This document shows, piece after piece, positions 1 through 8,760 of a stretch of 10,811 bases of DNA. A model generated the notes under the pieces. That model was not told the DNA's origin and searched no databases. It saw nothing but the letters and a program-made list of their open reading frames with translations. The translations under genes and the position numbers were made by a program. The DNA comes from Nitrosomonas eutropha (lineage in GTDB: Bacteria > Pseudomonadota > Gammaproteobacteria > Burkholderiales > Nitrosomonadaceae): positions 1 through 10,811 of the forward strand of contig JACTML010000190.1 of the NCBI GenBank assembly GCA_014584635.1, in the 5' to 3' direction. Position 1 is the stretch's first letter. Every line of letters starts with the position of its first letter.

Positions 1-251
1 GATAGTTCGCCCAGATCAGCGTGAAAACCTTTCAAAGAGTGGATGCGCTGCCAGGCAAGACGATGCAAAGGATTAGCCTGCAGCCAGTACTCAAATGCCT
101 GCTGCTGTGCAGTGGTAGGTGTATTGTAGTCGAGCCGGACTGCCCAGGAGATGGCAGCATCGATAACGGATTCAGGAAGTCGATCAGAGCTGTGATGCGA
201 TGCTTCTGTTGCTTGCGCAATATCTTCCTGTGGAGAAACCCCGTCGGTCAT
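1..251 (-). CDS. FecR-family anti-sigma/sensor protein (5' part only)
   Basis: Reading the minus strand from ATG at 251 gives 83 codons that run off the left edge, so only the N-terminal part of a protein usually about 300-350 residues long is present. Residues about 28-75 match the FecR N-terminal cytoplasmic domain (DUF4880): an AAISWAVRLD segment, then FEYWLQANPLHRLAWQRI. FecR proteins are single-pass inner-membrane regulators. They carry a signal from a TonB-dependent outer-membrane receptor to a partner ECF sigma factor, which this N-terminal region binds. The start codon overlaps the stop of the upstream sigma factor gene as ATGA. No clear Shine-Dalgarno precedes it, so translational coupling is likely. 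The transmembrane helix and periplasmic domain lie outside the window. The family call rests on the domain pattern and on pairing with the FecI-like gene. Confidence 0.85.
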   Translation of the reverse strand, partial: MTDGVSPQEDIAQATEASHHSSDRLPESVIDAAISWAVRLDYNTPTTAQQQAFEYWLQANPLHRLAWQRIHSLKGFHADLGEL

Positions 252-757
252 GGCTCGAAACGCAGCGTGTAGCAACTGCGCAACGCTTTGGTGATGTAGC
301 GTTCCACTGTAGATAGCGATACCCCCAGGCGCTCGGCAATTTGCGGGCAGGTCAACCCGTCGAGCTGGGCCAGCAGGAAGGCGGTACGTGCCCGGGGCTT
401 GAGCGAATCGAGCAATCTGTCGATCTCGATCAATGCCTCCAAAAAAATCAGCCGCGTCTCGGGTGCAGGCGCTTCTGGCTCCGGAAATGCCGCCAGCGTT
501 TCCAGCCAGGCCCGCTCCAGCTCACGCCGGCGCCAGTGATCGATGACCAGACCATGCGCAATAGTAGAGAGATAAGCACGCGGCTCATTCAGATGCACAG
601 GTTGCTGTCGGGTAAGTATACGCATGAAGGTATCTTGCGCAATATCTGCCGCATCGCAGGCATTGCCCAGTTTGTGGCGTAACCAGTTATATAGCCAGCC
701 GTGATGATCGGTATATAAAACATGAGCCCTTTGCACTGCAAGATCCGTGGCCGGCAC
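248..757 (-). CDS. FecI-type ECF RNA polymerase sigma factor
   Basis: This gene encodes a 169-residue ECF sigma factor of the FecI (iron-starvation) group, close in length to E. coli FecI (173). Region 2 spans about residues 12-80, with the core-binding segment DAADIAQDTFMRIL (35-48) and then RAYLSTIAHGLVIDHWRR (60-77). Region 4 spans about 105-165 and contains the helix-turn-helix LTCPQIAERLGVSLSTVERY (135-154) that reads the -35 element. The N-terminal HHGWLYNWLRHKL resembles FecI closely. I chose the GTG at 757 because a strong Shine-Dalgarno (GAGGAG) lies a few bases upstream and it leaves a reasonable leader after the promoter at 824-851. In-frame ATG at 787 and TTG at 799 are possible but lack a ribosome binding site. 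The gene should direct transcription of iron-uptake receptor genes and be controlled by the adjoining FecR-like protein. A Fur-box-like operator sits upstream. Confidence 0.9.
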   Translation of the reverse strand: MPATDLAVQRAHVLYTDHHGWLYNWLRHKLGNACDAADIAQDTFMRILTRQQPVHLNEPRAYLSTIAHGLVIDHWRRRELERAWLETLAAFPEPEAPAPETRLIFLEALIEIDRLLDSLKPRARTAFLLAQLDGLTCPQIAERLGVSLSTVERYITKALRSCYTLRFEP

Positions 758-803
758 AGCGCTCTCCTCGTCATTGGTCAGGCACATATGCGGACACAAA
801 ATA

Positions 804-826
804 AAAATGAGAACTATTCTTATTTT
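804..826 (-). promoter_or_regulatory. Fur-box-like operator upstream of the FecI-type sigma gene
   Basis: An AT-rich imperfect palindrome is centred on 815. Within the 21 bp from 805 to 825, eight of ten symmetric pairs are complementary, and it includes the half-site-like pieces AATGAGAA and TTCTTATT. This fits the Fur/19-bp iron-box pattern. It overlaps the -10 element and predicted transcription start of the adjacent promoter, which is where a repressor would act. Fur control of fecI-type genes is established in other proteobacteria; here it is inferred from sequence alone. Confidence 0.7.
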
Positions 827-851
827 ATAGGGTAAGGTACTCGATTTGCAA
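824..851 (-). promoter_or_regulatory. Sigma70-type promoter for the fecI-fecR pair
   Basis: On the minus strand a -35-like TTGCAA (851-846) is separated by 16 bp from a -10-like TATAAA (829-824), followed by further AT-rich sequence. The start of transcription would fall near 817, inside the Fur-box-like palindrome and about 60 bp before the chosen GTG start. The match is good by eye but no start site has been measured. Confidence 0.55.
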
Positions 852-878
852 GACTGATTTTGTTAATGCGCCGGGTGT

Positions 879-954
879 AAAAATTTCCAGGTTCAGGATC
901 TATTAATTTCAGGATACACTGGCAAATCTCAATGAATGAATCCTCTGAGCCTGG
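879..954 (-). terminator. Candidate terminator of the efflux operon
   Basis: Downstream of the last efflux gene, the arms at 954-945 and 896-887 (CCAGGCTCAG and CTGAACCTGG on the minus strand) pair with one G-T-type exception. Pairing extends inward through GAT/ATC with a two-base bulge. After the second arm the minus strand reads AAATTTTT, which would give the U tract. The loop is long (about 45 nt) and holds a second ATCCTGAA copy that offers an alternative, shorter hairpin. An unusual but plausible terminator. Confidence 0.4.
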
Positions 955-970
955 CTGGAAGTTCTTACTG

Positions 971-2446
971 CTAAAACAGGTCGCCCAGGTTGTTATGTAG
1001 CGGTTTCTTATCAATATCCAATATAGGTGACCAGTGCCCCCCTATGGCTTGAATCAGCGCAACGGCCGCTGCCTGTTGATTGATCACCGCCTGGATTTGC
1101 GCTTGCTGGGCGTTTAATGCCGTGGTCTGCGCAATAATGACTTGCGAATAATCAACCATTCCGCTCAGGTACTGGTTGTTGATGATGGTCTGGGCATGGG
1201 CAGCAGCATTCGCTGCTTCAGTCTGGCTATGTGTGACATCAGCAAGCACGCGTGTTGCAGCCAGATTATCCTCAACCTGTTGGAAAGCGCTGAGTACGGT
1301 CTGTCGGTAAAGGGCAACGGCTTGATCAAAAAGCGCTTTTGCCTGAAGCACTTGCCCCCGGCGTGCACCAAAATCCAGTAAGGTTTCAACACCACTTAAA
1401 CCAAAAGACCAAAGGCTGGTGGACGCCTTGAAAAGCTGATCCATTACGCTGGTGGTTGTTCTCACACCTGCCGTGAGTGTGATTTGCGGAAAATAGGCTG
1501 CACGTTGAATGCCTATACTGGCATTGGCGGCAGCTACTCGGCGCTCAGCAGCAGCGATGTCAGGACGACGTTGCAGAAGTGTTGCCGGTAATGTTGCCGG
1601 TACATCCGGTACAACTGGCTGCCAGGTTTCAGGTGCCAAAGTAAAGGTTGAAGGATTTTCTCCAGTCAATACAGCGATCGCATGTTCCAGCACTGCGCGC
1701 TGGCGATCAAGATCCTGTCGTAAGGCAAGTGCGTTGCTCAGTGATGTTTGTGCCTGCAAGACGTCTGAACGTGCTACCGTGCCGACCTCATATTTATTGG
1801 AAGCAATAACCAGTGCGCGTTGATAGTCCTCAATAATCCGGTCAAGTAGTACCCGCTGGGCATCGATTCCGCGCAGCTGAATATAATTGGCGGCCAGTTC
1901 TCCCTGTGCAGACAGGGCAGCGTTGATCAGATCCCCTTCACTGGCTGCTTCACCCGCTTCTGCCTGCGATACGGCATTGCTCAGTTTTCCCCAGAGATCC
2001 GGTTCCCAGCTTGCGCCAATGCCAAACATATAATTGGATGAAGCGGAGAGTGCACCACCCGCGCCTGAAACGAATGAGCTGTCGGATTGGCCGGTAAAAG
2101 GAATGGAGCGGGAGCGGCTGCCAGTCAGGCTGATCAGAGGGAAAAGTGCAGCCCGTTGCGTGATGACGAGCGCGCGCGCAGCCTGATAAGCAGCACGAAA
2201 GGAGGCAACATTCTGATTCGTGATAATTACTTTGGATTCCAGCTCATTGAGGATGGGATCATTGAAAAGTATCCACCATTCCCCGCGCGCGACTGCATCG
2301 GACGGTTCTGCCGCCGCCCACCCGGGTGCTTCCTTATAGTTCATCGGGAGGGTAATGGCGGGTGTGTGATATTTCGGTGCCAGGTTACAACCGGCCAGAA
2401 ACAGAACAAATAGCAACAGAACGGGTTTCATGAGGATACTCATCAT
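971..2446 (-). CDS. RND efflux outer-membrane lipoprotein, NodT/OprM family
   Basis: This 491-residue protein is the outer-membrane channel of the tripartite pump encoded by the operon. The N-terminus is a lipoprotein signal: a hydrophobic stretch ending in the lipobox LAGC, with the lipidated cysteine at residue 20, followed by NLAPKY. Two OEP repeats follow. The first contains SWEPDLWGKLSNAVSQAEAG (146-165) and the coiled-coil arm with ANYIQLRG. The second contains the family signature LLQRRPDIAAAERRVAAANA (290-309) and IGIQRAAYFPQITLTAG. These are typical of NodT/OprM/CusC-type factors, which form a trimeric beta-barrel with a periplasmic helical tunnel. The ATG at 2446 directly follows the TAA of the MdtC-like gene, implying coupling. 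An in-frame ATG at 2431 (residue 6) would also give a valid, shorter signal peptide, so the exact start is open. E. coli MdtABC instead uses TolC encoded elsewhere. Confidence 0.92.
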   Translation of the reverse strand: MMSILMKPVLLLFVLFLAGCNLAPKYHTPAITLPMNYKEAPGWAAAEPSDAVARGEWWILFNDPILNELESKVIITNQNVASFRAAYQAARALVITQRAALFPLISLTGSRSRSIPFTGQSDSSFVSGAGGALSASSNYMFGIGASWEPDLWGKLSNAVSQAEAGEAASEGDLINAALSAQGELAANYIQLRGIDAQRVLLDRIIEDYQRALVIASNKYEVGTVARSDVLQAQTSLSNALALRQDLDRQRAVLEHAIAVLTGENPSTFTLAPETWQPVVPDVPATLPATLLQRRPDIAAAERRVAAANASIGIQRAAYFPQITLTAGVRTTTSVMDQLFKASTSLWSFGLSGVETLLDFGARRGQVLQAKALFDQAVALYRQTVLSAFQQVEDNLAATRVLADVTHSQTEAANAAAHAQTIINNQYLSGMVDYSQVIIAQTTALNAQQAQIQAVINQQAAAVALIQAIGGHWSPILDIDKKPLHNNLGDLF

Positions 2447-5400
2447 TTAAAAAGGTGCGGATGTATCACTGTGTCGGGTGAGGTGTCGCTCGTACGTCCC
2501 GCGCCGACGAAAGCGATCAAGTGCCAGATAGACGACCGGGGTAGTCAGCAATGTCAGAATCTGGCTGGCAACAAGCCCGCCAAAAATGGCGATACCCAGT
2601 GGTCGGCGCAGTTCTGAACCATCGCCGAAACCAAGAGCGAGTGGCAATGCACCCAGCGCCGCTGCCAGCGTAGTCATCAGAATCGGGCGGAACCGCAGCA
2701 GAGAGGCTTCTCGCACAGCCGCCAGTGGGCTCAGCCCGCTGCGTTCCGCCTCCAGTGCAAAGTCGATAATCAGGATTGCATTCTTTTTTACAATTCCGAT
2801 AAGCAAAATAATCCCGATGAGGGCAATAATGTCGAACTGCCCACCCGTTACCATTAGCGCAATCATGGCGCCAACCCCGGCTGAGGGTAGCGTGGAGAGG
2901 GTAGTGAGCGGGTGGATCAGGCTTTCGTACAATATGCCCAGCACGATATAAATCGTCACTAATGCGGCCAGAATCAGGAGCGGCATACTGGCCGTCGTTT
3001 CCTCAAAAACCCTGGCGGTTCCGCTGAATTCTCCATGTACGGTGGTGGGCAGGGCCAGGCTGGCCCGGACTTCTTCGATCTTACTGGCTGCTAATCCCAG
3101 TGATTTTCCGGGGGGGAGATTGAAAGAAAGCGTGGCTGAGGGTTCGCCATCAGAATGGCTGACGGATGTACTGGCCGAACCGGTCGACCAGCGGGCAAAA
3201 GCAGAAAGCGGAATCATGGTTTTAGCCGTTGTACTGACTGCACTGCCGAGGGCAGTAGCCGAGCCACCACTGGCCGTGCCGCCTCTACTGGCGAAAGGTG
3301 CCTCTTCACTGGTTGCTGTTACCGGCAGGTAGATATTGTCAAGCGCTTCCGGGGAATTGCTGAACTGGCTCGGAACTTGCATGACGATATAGTACTGGTT
3401 AAGGCCCGAATAGATGCTGGCAACCTGGCGCTGTCCAAAGGCATTGTATAAAGCCGCATCAACGGATTGCATTGAAATCCCCAGGCGGGTGGCGGTATCC
3501 CGGTTTACTTCCACGAAAACATTAGCGCCTGCATCCAGTTGATCGATATCGACATCGACCAACGTATCGCTATGCTGTTTCAGTGCGTCCACCAGTTTCT
3601 GTCCGGCGGTTCTTAGGATCTCGGAATCACCTGCCTTCAGGACATACTGATAGGTGCTGGTAGTCTGACGTCCCCCAACCCGCAAATCCTGGGTCGGGTT
3701 GAGGAAAACACTAATACCCTCGACCTGCTTCAGTTTGGGGCGAAGACGGGCAATAACGATTGGTGCGGGGGGACGCTGCGATCTGGGCTTGAGTGTTACA
3801 TAAAGAAAACCGCCACCCGGGCGTCCTCCTCCCGAGACGGCAATGACAGCCGACACCGCCGGATCATCTTTGACAATATTGGCGACCCGGGTCAGTTTGT
3901 CCTGAAGTTTGTCGAAAGAGATACTTTGATCAACCCGTACGCCTCCCATAATACCGCCCGTATCCTGCCCCGGAAAAAACCCCTTGGGTGCGATGATAAT
4001 GAGATAAACGTTGAGTACTACTGCGCCTGCCAGCAGCATCAGCACTGTCTTGCGGTGTGCGAGCGCCCAGTCGAGAACACGCTCATACCAGGCTTGCATC
4101 CGGTCGAAGCCGCGTTGTGCCAGGCGCATGATTTTTCCCTGATCGGCCTCTTTGCCAAGGCAGCGTGCAGCCAACATGGGTGTGGTAGTAAGCGAAATGA
4201 TCAGGCTGATGACGACTGCCACGGTCATGGTGAGCGAGAATTCCCTGAATAACCGTCCCACCAGTCCTCCCATAAAAATGAGTGGAACAAATACAGCAAT
4301 CAGGCTAAGTGAAATGGAAAGGACGGTGAAACCGACTTCACGTGCGCCTATCAGGGCAGCCTGGAAAGGTGCCACGCCCTTTTCGATATGACGACTGATG
4401 TTTTCTACTACCACAATCGCATCATCCACGACAAAACCGGTGGCGATCGTGAGTGCCATTAATGACAGGTTATCAAGTGAGAAACCGGCAAGGTACATCA
4501 CCGCAAAGGTGCCAAGCAGTGAAGTGATCACAGCTGCTGCCGGAATCAGCGTGGCGCGCCAGCTTCTCAAGAACAGGCTGACTACCAGTATCACGAGGAG
4601 CGTAGCAATCAGTAATGTTATTTCCACTTCATGCAGCGATGAGCGGATGGTAAGGGTGCGATCCGAGACAATATCCAGATGGATATCGGGGGGCATGGTG
4701 GCGCGCAGGGCGGGAATCTGAGCTTTGAGTGCATCCACCACCTGAACAATATTGGCACCTGGTTGACGTCTGATCAGAACGGGTATCGCCTTGCTGCCGT
4801 TATACAAACCCATGGTGTAGATATCTTCCGGGCCATCGATAACCTCAGCTACATCGGACAAACGTACCGCGGCGCCATTGCGCCAGGCGATAACGATATC
4901 GCGATAGTCAGCAGCCTGTAGCCCGGGTTTATTCAAATAAATCTGCCAGCTCTGATTACCGGAATCTACCGTTCCACGCGGACGATTGGCGCTTTCTGAC
5001 TGAAGGGCAGTACGCACATCTTCCAGCGCAATACCATAACGGGAAAGCGCCAGCGGATTGACTTCCACCCGCACTGAGGGTAAGGCAGCGCCACCCAGTT
5101 CGACATTACCCACCCCCTGTACCTGCAGCAATCTTTGCTGAACGATGGTTGAAACCTGATCATAGATTTCGGATGGGTTGCGCGTTGGGGAGCTAAGAAC
5201 AAGAATCAAGATCGGTGATTCAGCCGGGTTGAATTTACGGTAATTGGGGTTGGTTTTGAGTGTGGCGGGCAGATCAGCGCGCGAAGCATTGATTGCTGCC
5301 TGAACATCGCGCGCAGCACCGTCAATATCGCGAGACAGATCGAACTGCAGTGTGATTCGGGTCGAACCGGTAGTGGAATTGGAAGTCATTTCACTTACCC

Positions 5401-5626
5401 CGGCGATAAGACCAAGACGACGTTCCAGGGGAGAGGCCACACTTGATGCCATGGTAGATGGGCTGGCACCGGGAAGATTGGCCTCTACCATGATCGTTGG
5501 AAAATCAACCTGTGGTAGCGCTGCCACCGGCAGCTTGAAAAATGTACTGATTCCGGCCAGCATCAAACCGATCGTGAGCAGAATGGTACCTACCGGGCGG
5601 CGAATAAAGGGCGCGGAGATATTCAC
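2447..5626 (-). CDS. mdtC: RND multidrug efflux pump subunit, MdtC-like
   Basis: A 1059-residue inner-membrane proton/drug antiporter of the HAE1-RND family. It resembles E. coli MdtC (1025 aa) in RPVGTILLTIGLMLAG, LPQVDFPTIMVEANLPGASP, GVSEMTS and DLRVGGRQTTSTYQY. The first transmembrane helix is at about 11-29. TM4 carries the proton-relay pair D401-D402 in GFVVDDAIVVVENISRHIEKG's core, and TM10 has the lysines K947-K948 in LLIGIVKKNAIL. Two large periplasmic loops form the porter and docking domains. In E. coli, MdtB and MdtC work as a B2C heterotrimer, so this protein probably functions only with the MdtB-like neighbour. It starts with GTG at 5626, overlapping the upstream TGA as GTGA, with AGGA 9 nt before it. 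Its unusual feature is a Gly/Ser/Ala/Thr-rich insertion at about residues 769-803, which accounts for most of its extra length. The substrate cannot be read from the sequence. Confidence 0.93.
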   Translation of the reverse strand: MNISAPFIRRPVGTILLTIGLMLAGISTFFKLPVAALPQVDFPTIMVEANLPGASPSTMASSVASPLERRLGLIAGVSEMTSNSTTGSTRITLQFDLSRDIDGAARDVQAAINASRADLPATLKTNPNYRKFNPAESPILILVLSSPTRNPSEIYDQVSTIVQQRLLQVQGVGNVELGGAALPSVRVEVNPLALSRYGIALEDVRTALQSESANRPRGTVDSGNQSWQIYLNKPGLQAADYRDIVIAWRNGAAVRLSDVAEVIDGPEDIYTMGLYNGSKAIPVLIRRQPGANIVQVVDALKAQIPALRATMPPDIHLDIVSDRTLTIRSSLHEVEITLLIATLLVILVVSLFLRSWRATLIPAAAVITSLLGTFAVMYLAGFSLDNLSLMALTIATGFVVDDAIVVVENISRHIEKGVAPFQAALIGAREVGFTVLSISLSLIAVFVPLIFMGGLVGRLFREFSLTMTVAVVISLIISLTTTPMLAARCLGKEADQGKIMRLAQRGFDRMQAWYERVLDWALAHRKTVLMLLAGAVVLNVYLIIIAPKGFFPGQDTGGIMGGVRVDQSISFDKLQDKLTRVANIVKDDPAVSAVIAVSGGGRPGGGFLYVTLKPRSQRPPAPIVIARLRPKLKQVEGISVFLNPTQDLRVGGRQTTSTYQYVLKAGDSEILRTAGQKLVDALKQHSDTLVDVDIDQLDAGANVFVEVNRDTATRLGISMQSVDAALYNAFGQRQVASIYSGLNQYYIVMQVPSQFSNSPEALDNIYLPVTATSEEAPFASRGGTASGGSATALGSAVSTTAKTMIPLSAFARWSTGSASTSVSHSDGEPSATLSFNLPPGKSLGLAASKIEEVRASLALPTTVHGEFSGTARVFEETTASMPLLILAALVTIYIVLGILYESLIHPLTTLSTLPSAGVGAMIALMVTGGQFDIIALIGIILLIGIVKKNAILIIDFALEAERSGLSPLAAVREASLLRFRPILMTTLAAALGALPLALGFGDGSELRRPLGIAIFGGLVASQILTLLTTPVVYLALDRFRRRGTYERHLTRHSDTSAPF

Positions 5627-8600
5627 GAGGCATCATCCTGGATGGGTACGCGATTCGGCTGTTGCCTGCGTTCTTTCCAGTCTTCCAGTACGAGAAAAAT
5701 AACGGGGGTAGTGAATAAGGTCAATATCTGGCTAAGCAGCAGCCCCCCTCCAATGGCAATACCCAATGGCTGGCGTAACTCATGCCCGGTGCCACCGCCG
5801 AAGATCAATGGCAATGCGGCAAACAAAGCGGCAAAGGTGGTCATCATGATCGGACGAAAACGCAGCAATGCGGCCTGGCGGATGGCATGATGGCTGTCGG
5901 TCTGTTCGTAGCGCATGGCATCGAGTGCAAAATCGATCATCATGATTGCGTTTTTTTTCACAATTCCGATCAGCAATACGATACCGATGATGCCGATGAC
6001 ACCCAGTCCCGATCCCGTCAGCCACAAACCCAGTAGCGCGCCGATTCCTGCCGGCGGCAAGGTGGACAAAATCGTAATCGGGTGAATAAAACTTTCATAG
6101 AGGACACCCAGCACGATATAGACAACACCGATAGCCGCCAGAATCAACCACAATGTATTACCGAGCGAGGATTTGAATGCACTGGCTGCGCCGGAGAAGC
6201 GGGTAGTCAGACTGATAGGGATGCCGATCGCTTGTTCCGTTCGCTCGATGGCTTTTACTGCGTCTTCCAGTGAAACACCCGGTGCCGGATCAAAACCAAT
6301 GGTCGCTGCCGGAAACTGATCTTCCCGTGAGATGACCAGTGGTACTGCGCCGGTGCGAATCGTTGCGAGTGTGGACAAAGGGATATTGGTTCCGTCAGGC
6401 AGTGGAATCTGCAGCCTGCCCAGCGCTTGCGGATCGGTGATGAATCCGGACATTGCTTCCAGTATGACGCGATTCTGACTCGACTGGGTATAGATGGTGG
6501 AAATGATTCGCTGTCCGAACGCATCATACAGTGCGTTATCGATGGTAAGCACACTGAGACCCAGGCGGCTGGCAGTATCACGATTGACATCAACGGTGAC
6601 GGAACGACCGCCTGAAAACAGGCTGGAAGTAATATTACGCACGTGCGGATCTTTGTTAAGCGCTGTCACCAGTTTTTCTCCCCACTGTGTTACCTGATTT
6701 TCATCCGCGCCCTGCAGGGAAAACCGATAGGCATTGATTCCGGTAGAGGTATCGATGGTCAGATCCTGTACGGGGCGGAAATGGACTTGCACGCCGGCGA
6801 TATTGGCGGTTGCCCGTTCAAGATTGAGCAGTACCGATGGCAGGCTAGCACGCTCCCCATGTGGTTTGAGATTGACGAGCATGCGCCCCTGGGAAAGTGC
6901 GGGATTTTGTCCATCCACGCCGATCGAGGAACTGAGGCTGGCGACGGCTGGGTCGGTCAATAATGCGCGAGCCACCTGTTGTTGCAGTTCCGCCATGCGC
7001 TGGAAACCAATATCCTGTCTGGCAGAAGTGGTGATGGCAATTTGCCCTGTATCCTGTTCCGGGAACAGGTTTTTAGGAACAAACAGGTACAACAATATGG
7101 TAATGATCAGCGTGGCGGCAAACACCAGTAATGTCAGCGTACGGTGCGCCATGACCCGATCGAGCGCTGTGATGTAATGCTTTGATAACCAATCGAACCA
7201 CCTATGTGTCAACTCCACGATATAGTGTCCGCGTTCTTCCTCGTGTGAATGCAGCCAGCGGGCAGACAGCATAGGCACCAGTGTCAGTGCAATCACTGCT
7301 GACAGCAGGATAGTTACTGCCAGTGTGATGGCAAATTCACGAAACAGGCGACCGACGACATCTTCCATGAAAAGCAACGGGATCAATACGGCTACCAGGC
7401 TGATGGTCAGCGAAATGATGGTAAAACCGATTTCGCCGGCTCCCTTTAACGCGGCCTCAAATGGTCGCATCCCGTTTTCGATATGGCGCGCGATATTCTC
7501 CAGCACGACGATGGCATCATCCACCACGAAACCGGAAGCAATCGTGAGCGCCATCAGCGTCAGATTATTGACGGAAAAATCGAGAAAATACATTGTGGTA
7601 AAGGCGCCGATCAGGGAAAGTGGTACAGCGACACTGGCAATGACCGTTGCACGTGCAGATCCCAGAAACAGGAAAATAACGAGCGTGACCAGAAAAACAG
7701 CGAGAATCAGTTCAAACTGGACATCTTCCACTGAGGCACGGATACCGGCAGTACGATCGGTCAGCAATGTGACATGGACATCAGCGGGCAACTGTGCTTC
7801 GAGATCACGTACAACGGTCTTGATCGTATCCACCGTACTGATGACATTGGCACCGGGTTGCCGTTGTACATCGAGAATGACGGCCGGGGTATCATTCATC
7901 CAGGCGGCCAGGCGAACATTCTCGGTTGCTTCGATTACGTTGGCGACATCGCTTAACCGGATGGGCGCACCGTTGGCAAAACCAATGACGAGGTTGCGAT
8001 AGCTGTCAGCATCTGTCAGCTGATCGTTGACATCAATCGTCCAGTTTCTGCTGTCGCCATTGATGTTGCCTTTGGCGGCATTCACGTTGGCATTATTGAT
8101 TACAGTCCGCAAACGCTCAAGTGACAAACCTCGTGCGGCCAGCGCGGCAATATTGGCCTGGATGCGTATGGCCGGCCTTTGTCCGGACATCATGGAAACC
8201 AGACCAACGCCGGATATTTGCGAGATCTTGTTGGAAAACTGTCGCTCGATGATTCCCTGCACTTCACCCGGTGGCCGGGTATCCGAGGTAATGCCAAGGC
8301 TCAGGATCGGCGCATCCGCGGGATTGACCTTGGCATAAACGGGCGGCGTGGGAAGTGCGGCTGGAAGCAGTGTACTCGCTACATTGATCGCTGCCTGCAC
8401 TTCCTGTTCGGCTATATCGAGCGCAAGATCGAGACGAAATTGCAGGGTAATGACCGATGCGCCGGAAGAAGAGGTGGAAGTCATACGCACGAGGCCGGGC
8501 ATTTGCCCGAACTGCCTTTCCAGCGGGGAGGTGACGGTTAGCGCCATCACATCCGGACTGGCCCCGGGATAGAGGGTTGTGACCTGGATTGTCGGAAAAT

Positions 8601-8760
8601 CGACTTCCGGCAAGGAAGACAAGGGAAGAAAACGGTAAGCGATGAGGCCGCCCAATAGCAGCGTGATCATCAGCAGGCTGGTCGCAACCGGACGAAAGAT
8701 AAAAAGACGTGACGGCCCACCCGGAAGTGAGGCCATTGTTTCTTCTGTATCGCTATTCAT
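5623..8760 (-). CDS. mdtB: RND multidrug efflux pump subunit, MdtB-like
   Basis: A 1045-residue HAE1-RND inner-membrane pump subunit, close in length to E. coli MdtB (1040). The N-terminal GGPSRLFIFRPVATSLLM and LPEVDFPTIQVTTLYPGASP, plus ANVNAAKG and QDLTIDT, are characteristic of MdtB rather than MdtC. TM4 contains D414-D415 in GFVVDDAIVVLENIARHIE, the proton-relay aspartates. TM10 contains K935-K936 in IGIVKKNAIMMIDFA. All relay residues appear intact, as in the MdtC-like partner. By analogy with E. coli MdtB2C, the two subunits form a mixed trimer that takes substrates such as bile salts or novobiocin-type drugs; the actual substrate here is unknown. The ATG at 8760 overlaps the adaptor gene's stop as ATGA. 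It has no clear ribosome binding site, so coupled translation is likely; an in-frame ATG at codon 9 is a possible alternative start. Confidence 0.93.
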   Translation of the reverse strand: MNSDTEETMASLPGGPSRLFIFRPVATSLLMITLLLGGLIAYRFLPLSSLPEVDFPTIQVTTLYPGASPDVMALTVTSPLERQFGQMPGLVRMTSTSSSGASVITLQFRLDLALDIAEQEVQAAINVASTLLPAALPTPPVYAKVNPADAPILSLGITSDTRPPGEVQGIIERQFSNKISQISGVGLVSMMSGQRPAIRIQANIAALAARGLSLERLRTVINNANVNAAKGNINGDSRNWTIDVNDQLTDADSYRNLVIGFANGAPIRLSDVANVIEATENVRLAAWMNDTPAVILDVQRQPGANVISTVDTIKTVVRDLEAQLPADVHVTLLTDRTAGIRASVEDVQFELILAVFLVTLVIFLFLGSARATVIASVAVPLSLIGAFTTMYFLDFSVNNLTLMALTIASGFVVDDAIVVLENIARHIENGMRPFEAALKGAGEIGFTIISLTISLVAVLIPLLFMEDVVGRLFREFAITLAVTILLSAVIALTLVPMLSARWLHSHEEERGHYIVELTHRWFDWLSKHYITALDRVMAHRTLTLLVFAATLIITILLYLFVPKNLFPEQDTGQIAITTSARQDIGFQRMAELQQQVARALLTDPAVASLSSSIGVDGQNPALSQGRMLVNLKPHGERASLPSVLLNLERATANIAGVQVHFRPVQDLTIDTSTGINAYRFSLQGADENQVTQWGEKLVTALNKDPHVRNITSSLFSGGRSVTVDVNRDTASRLGLSVLTIDNALYDAFGQRIISTIYTQSSQNRVILEAMSGFITDPQALGRLQIPLPDGTNIPLSTLATIRTGAVPLVISREDQFPAATIGFDPAPGVSLEDAVKAIERTEQAIGIPISLTTRFSGAASAFKSSLGNTLWLILAAIGVVYIVLGVLYESFIHPITILSTLPPAGIGALLGLWLTGSGLGVIGIIGIVLLIGIVKKNAIMMIDFALDAMRYEQTDSHHAIRQAALLRFRPIMMTTFAALFAALPLIFGGGTGHELRQPLGIAIGGGLLLSQILTLFTTPVIFLVLEDWKERRQQPNRVPIQDDAS

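Noticed and set aside
820..1014. 64-codon minus-strand frame between the lipoprotein and sigma factor genes
   Set aside because: It overlaps the lipoprotein gene's end in another frame, then runs through the candidate terminator and promoter; no domain or ribosome binding site.
7325..8002. 225-codon open frame on the plus strand
   Set aside because: It lies wholly antisense to the MdtB-like gene. Its composition (Ser/Arg/Thr/Ala-rich, no domain) is what the complement of membrane-protein codons gives, and the minus-strand protein is a clear family match.
2447..8760. Heavy-metal type (CusA/CzcA) RND pumps
   Set aside because: Both pumps carry the GFVVDDAIVV TM4 motif and MdtB/MdtC-specific stretches of the drug-efflux (HAE1) class rather than the single-aspartate metal-pump motif.
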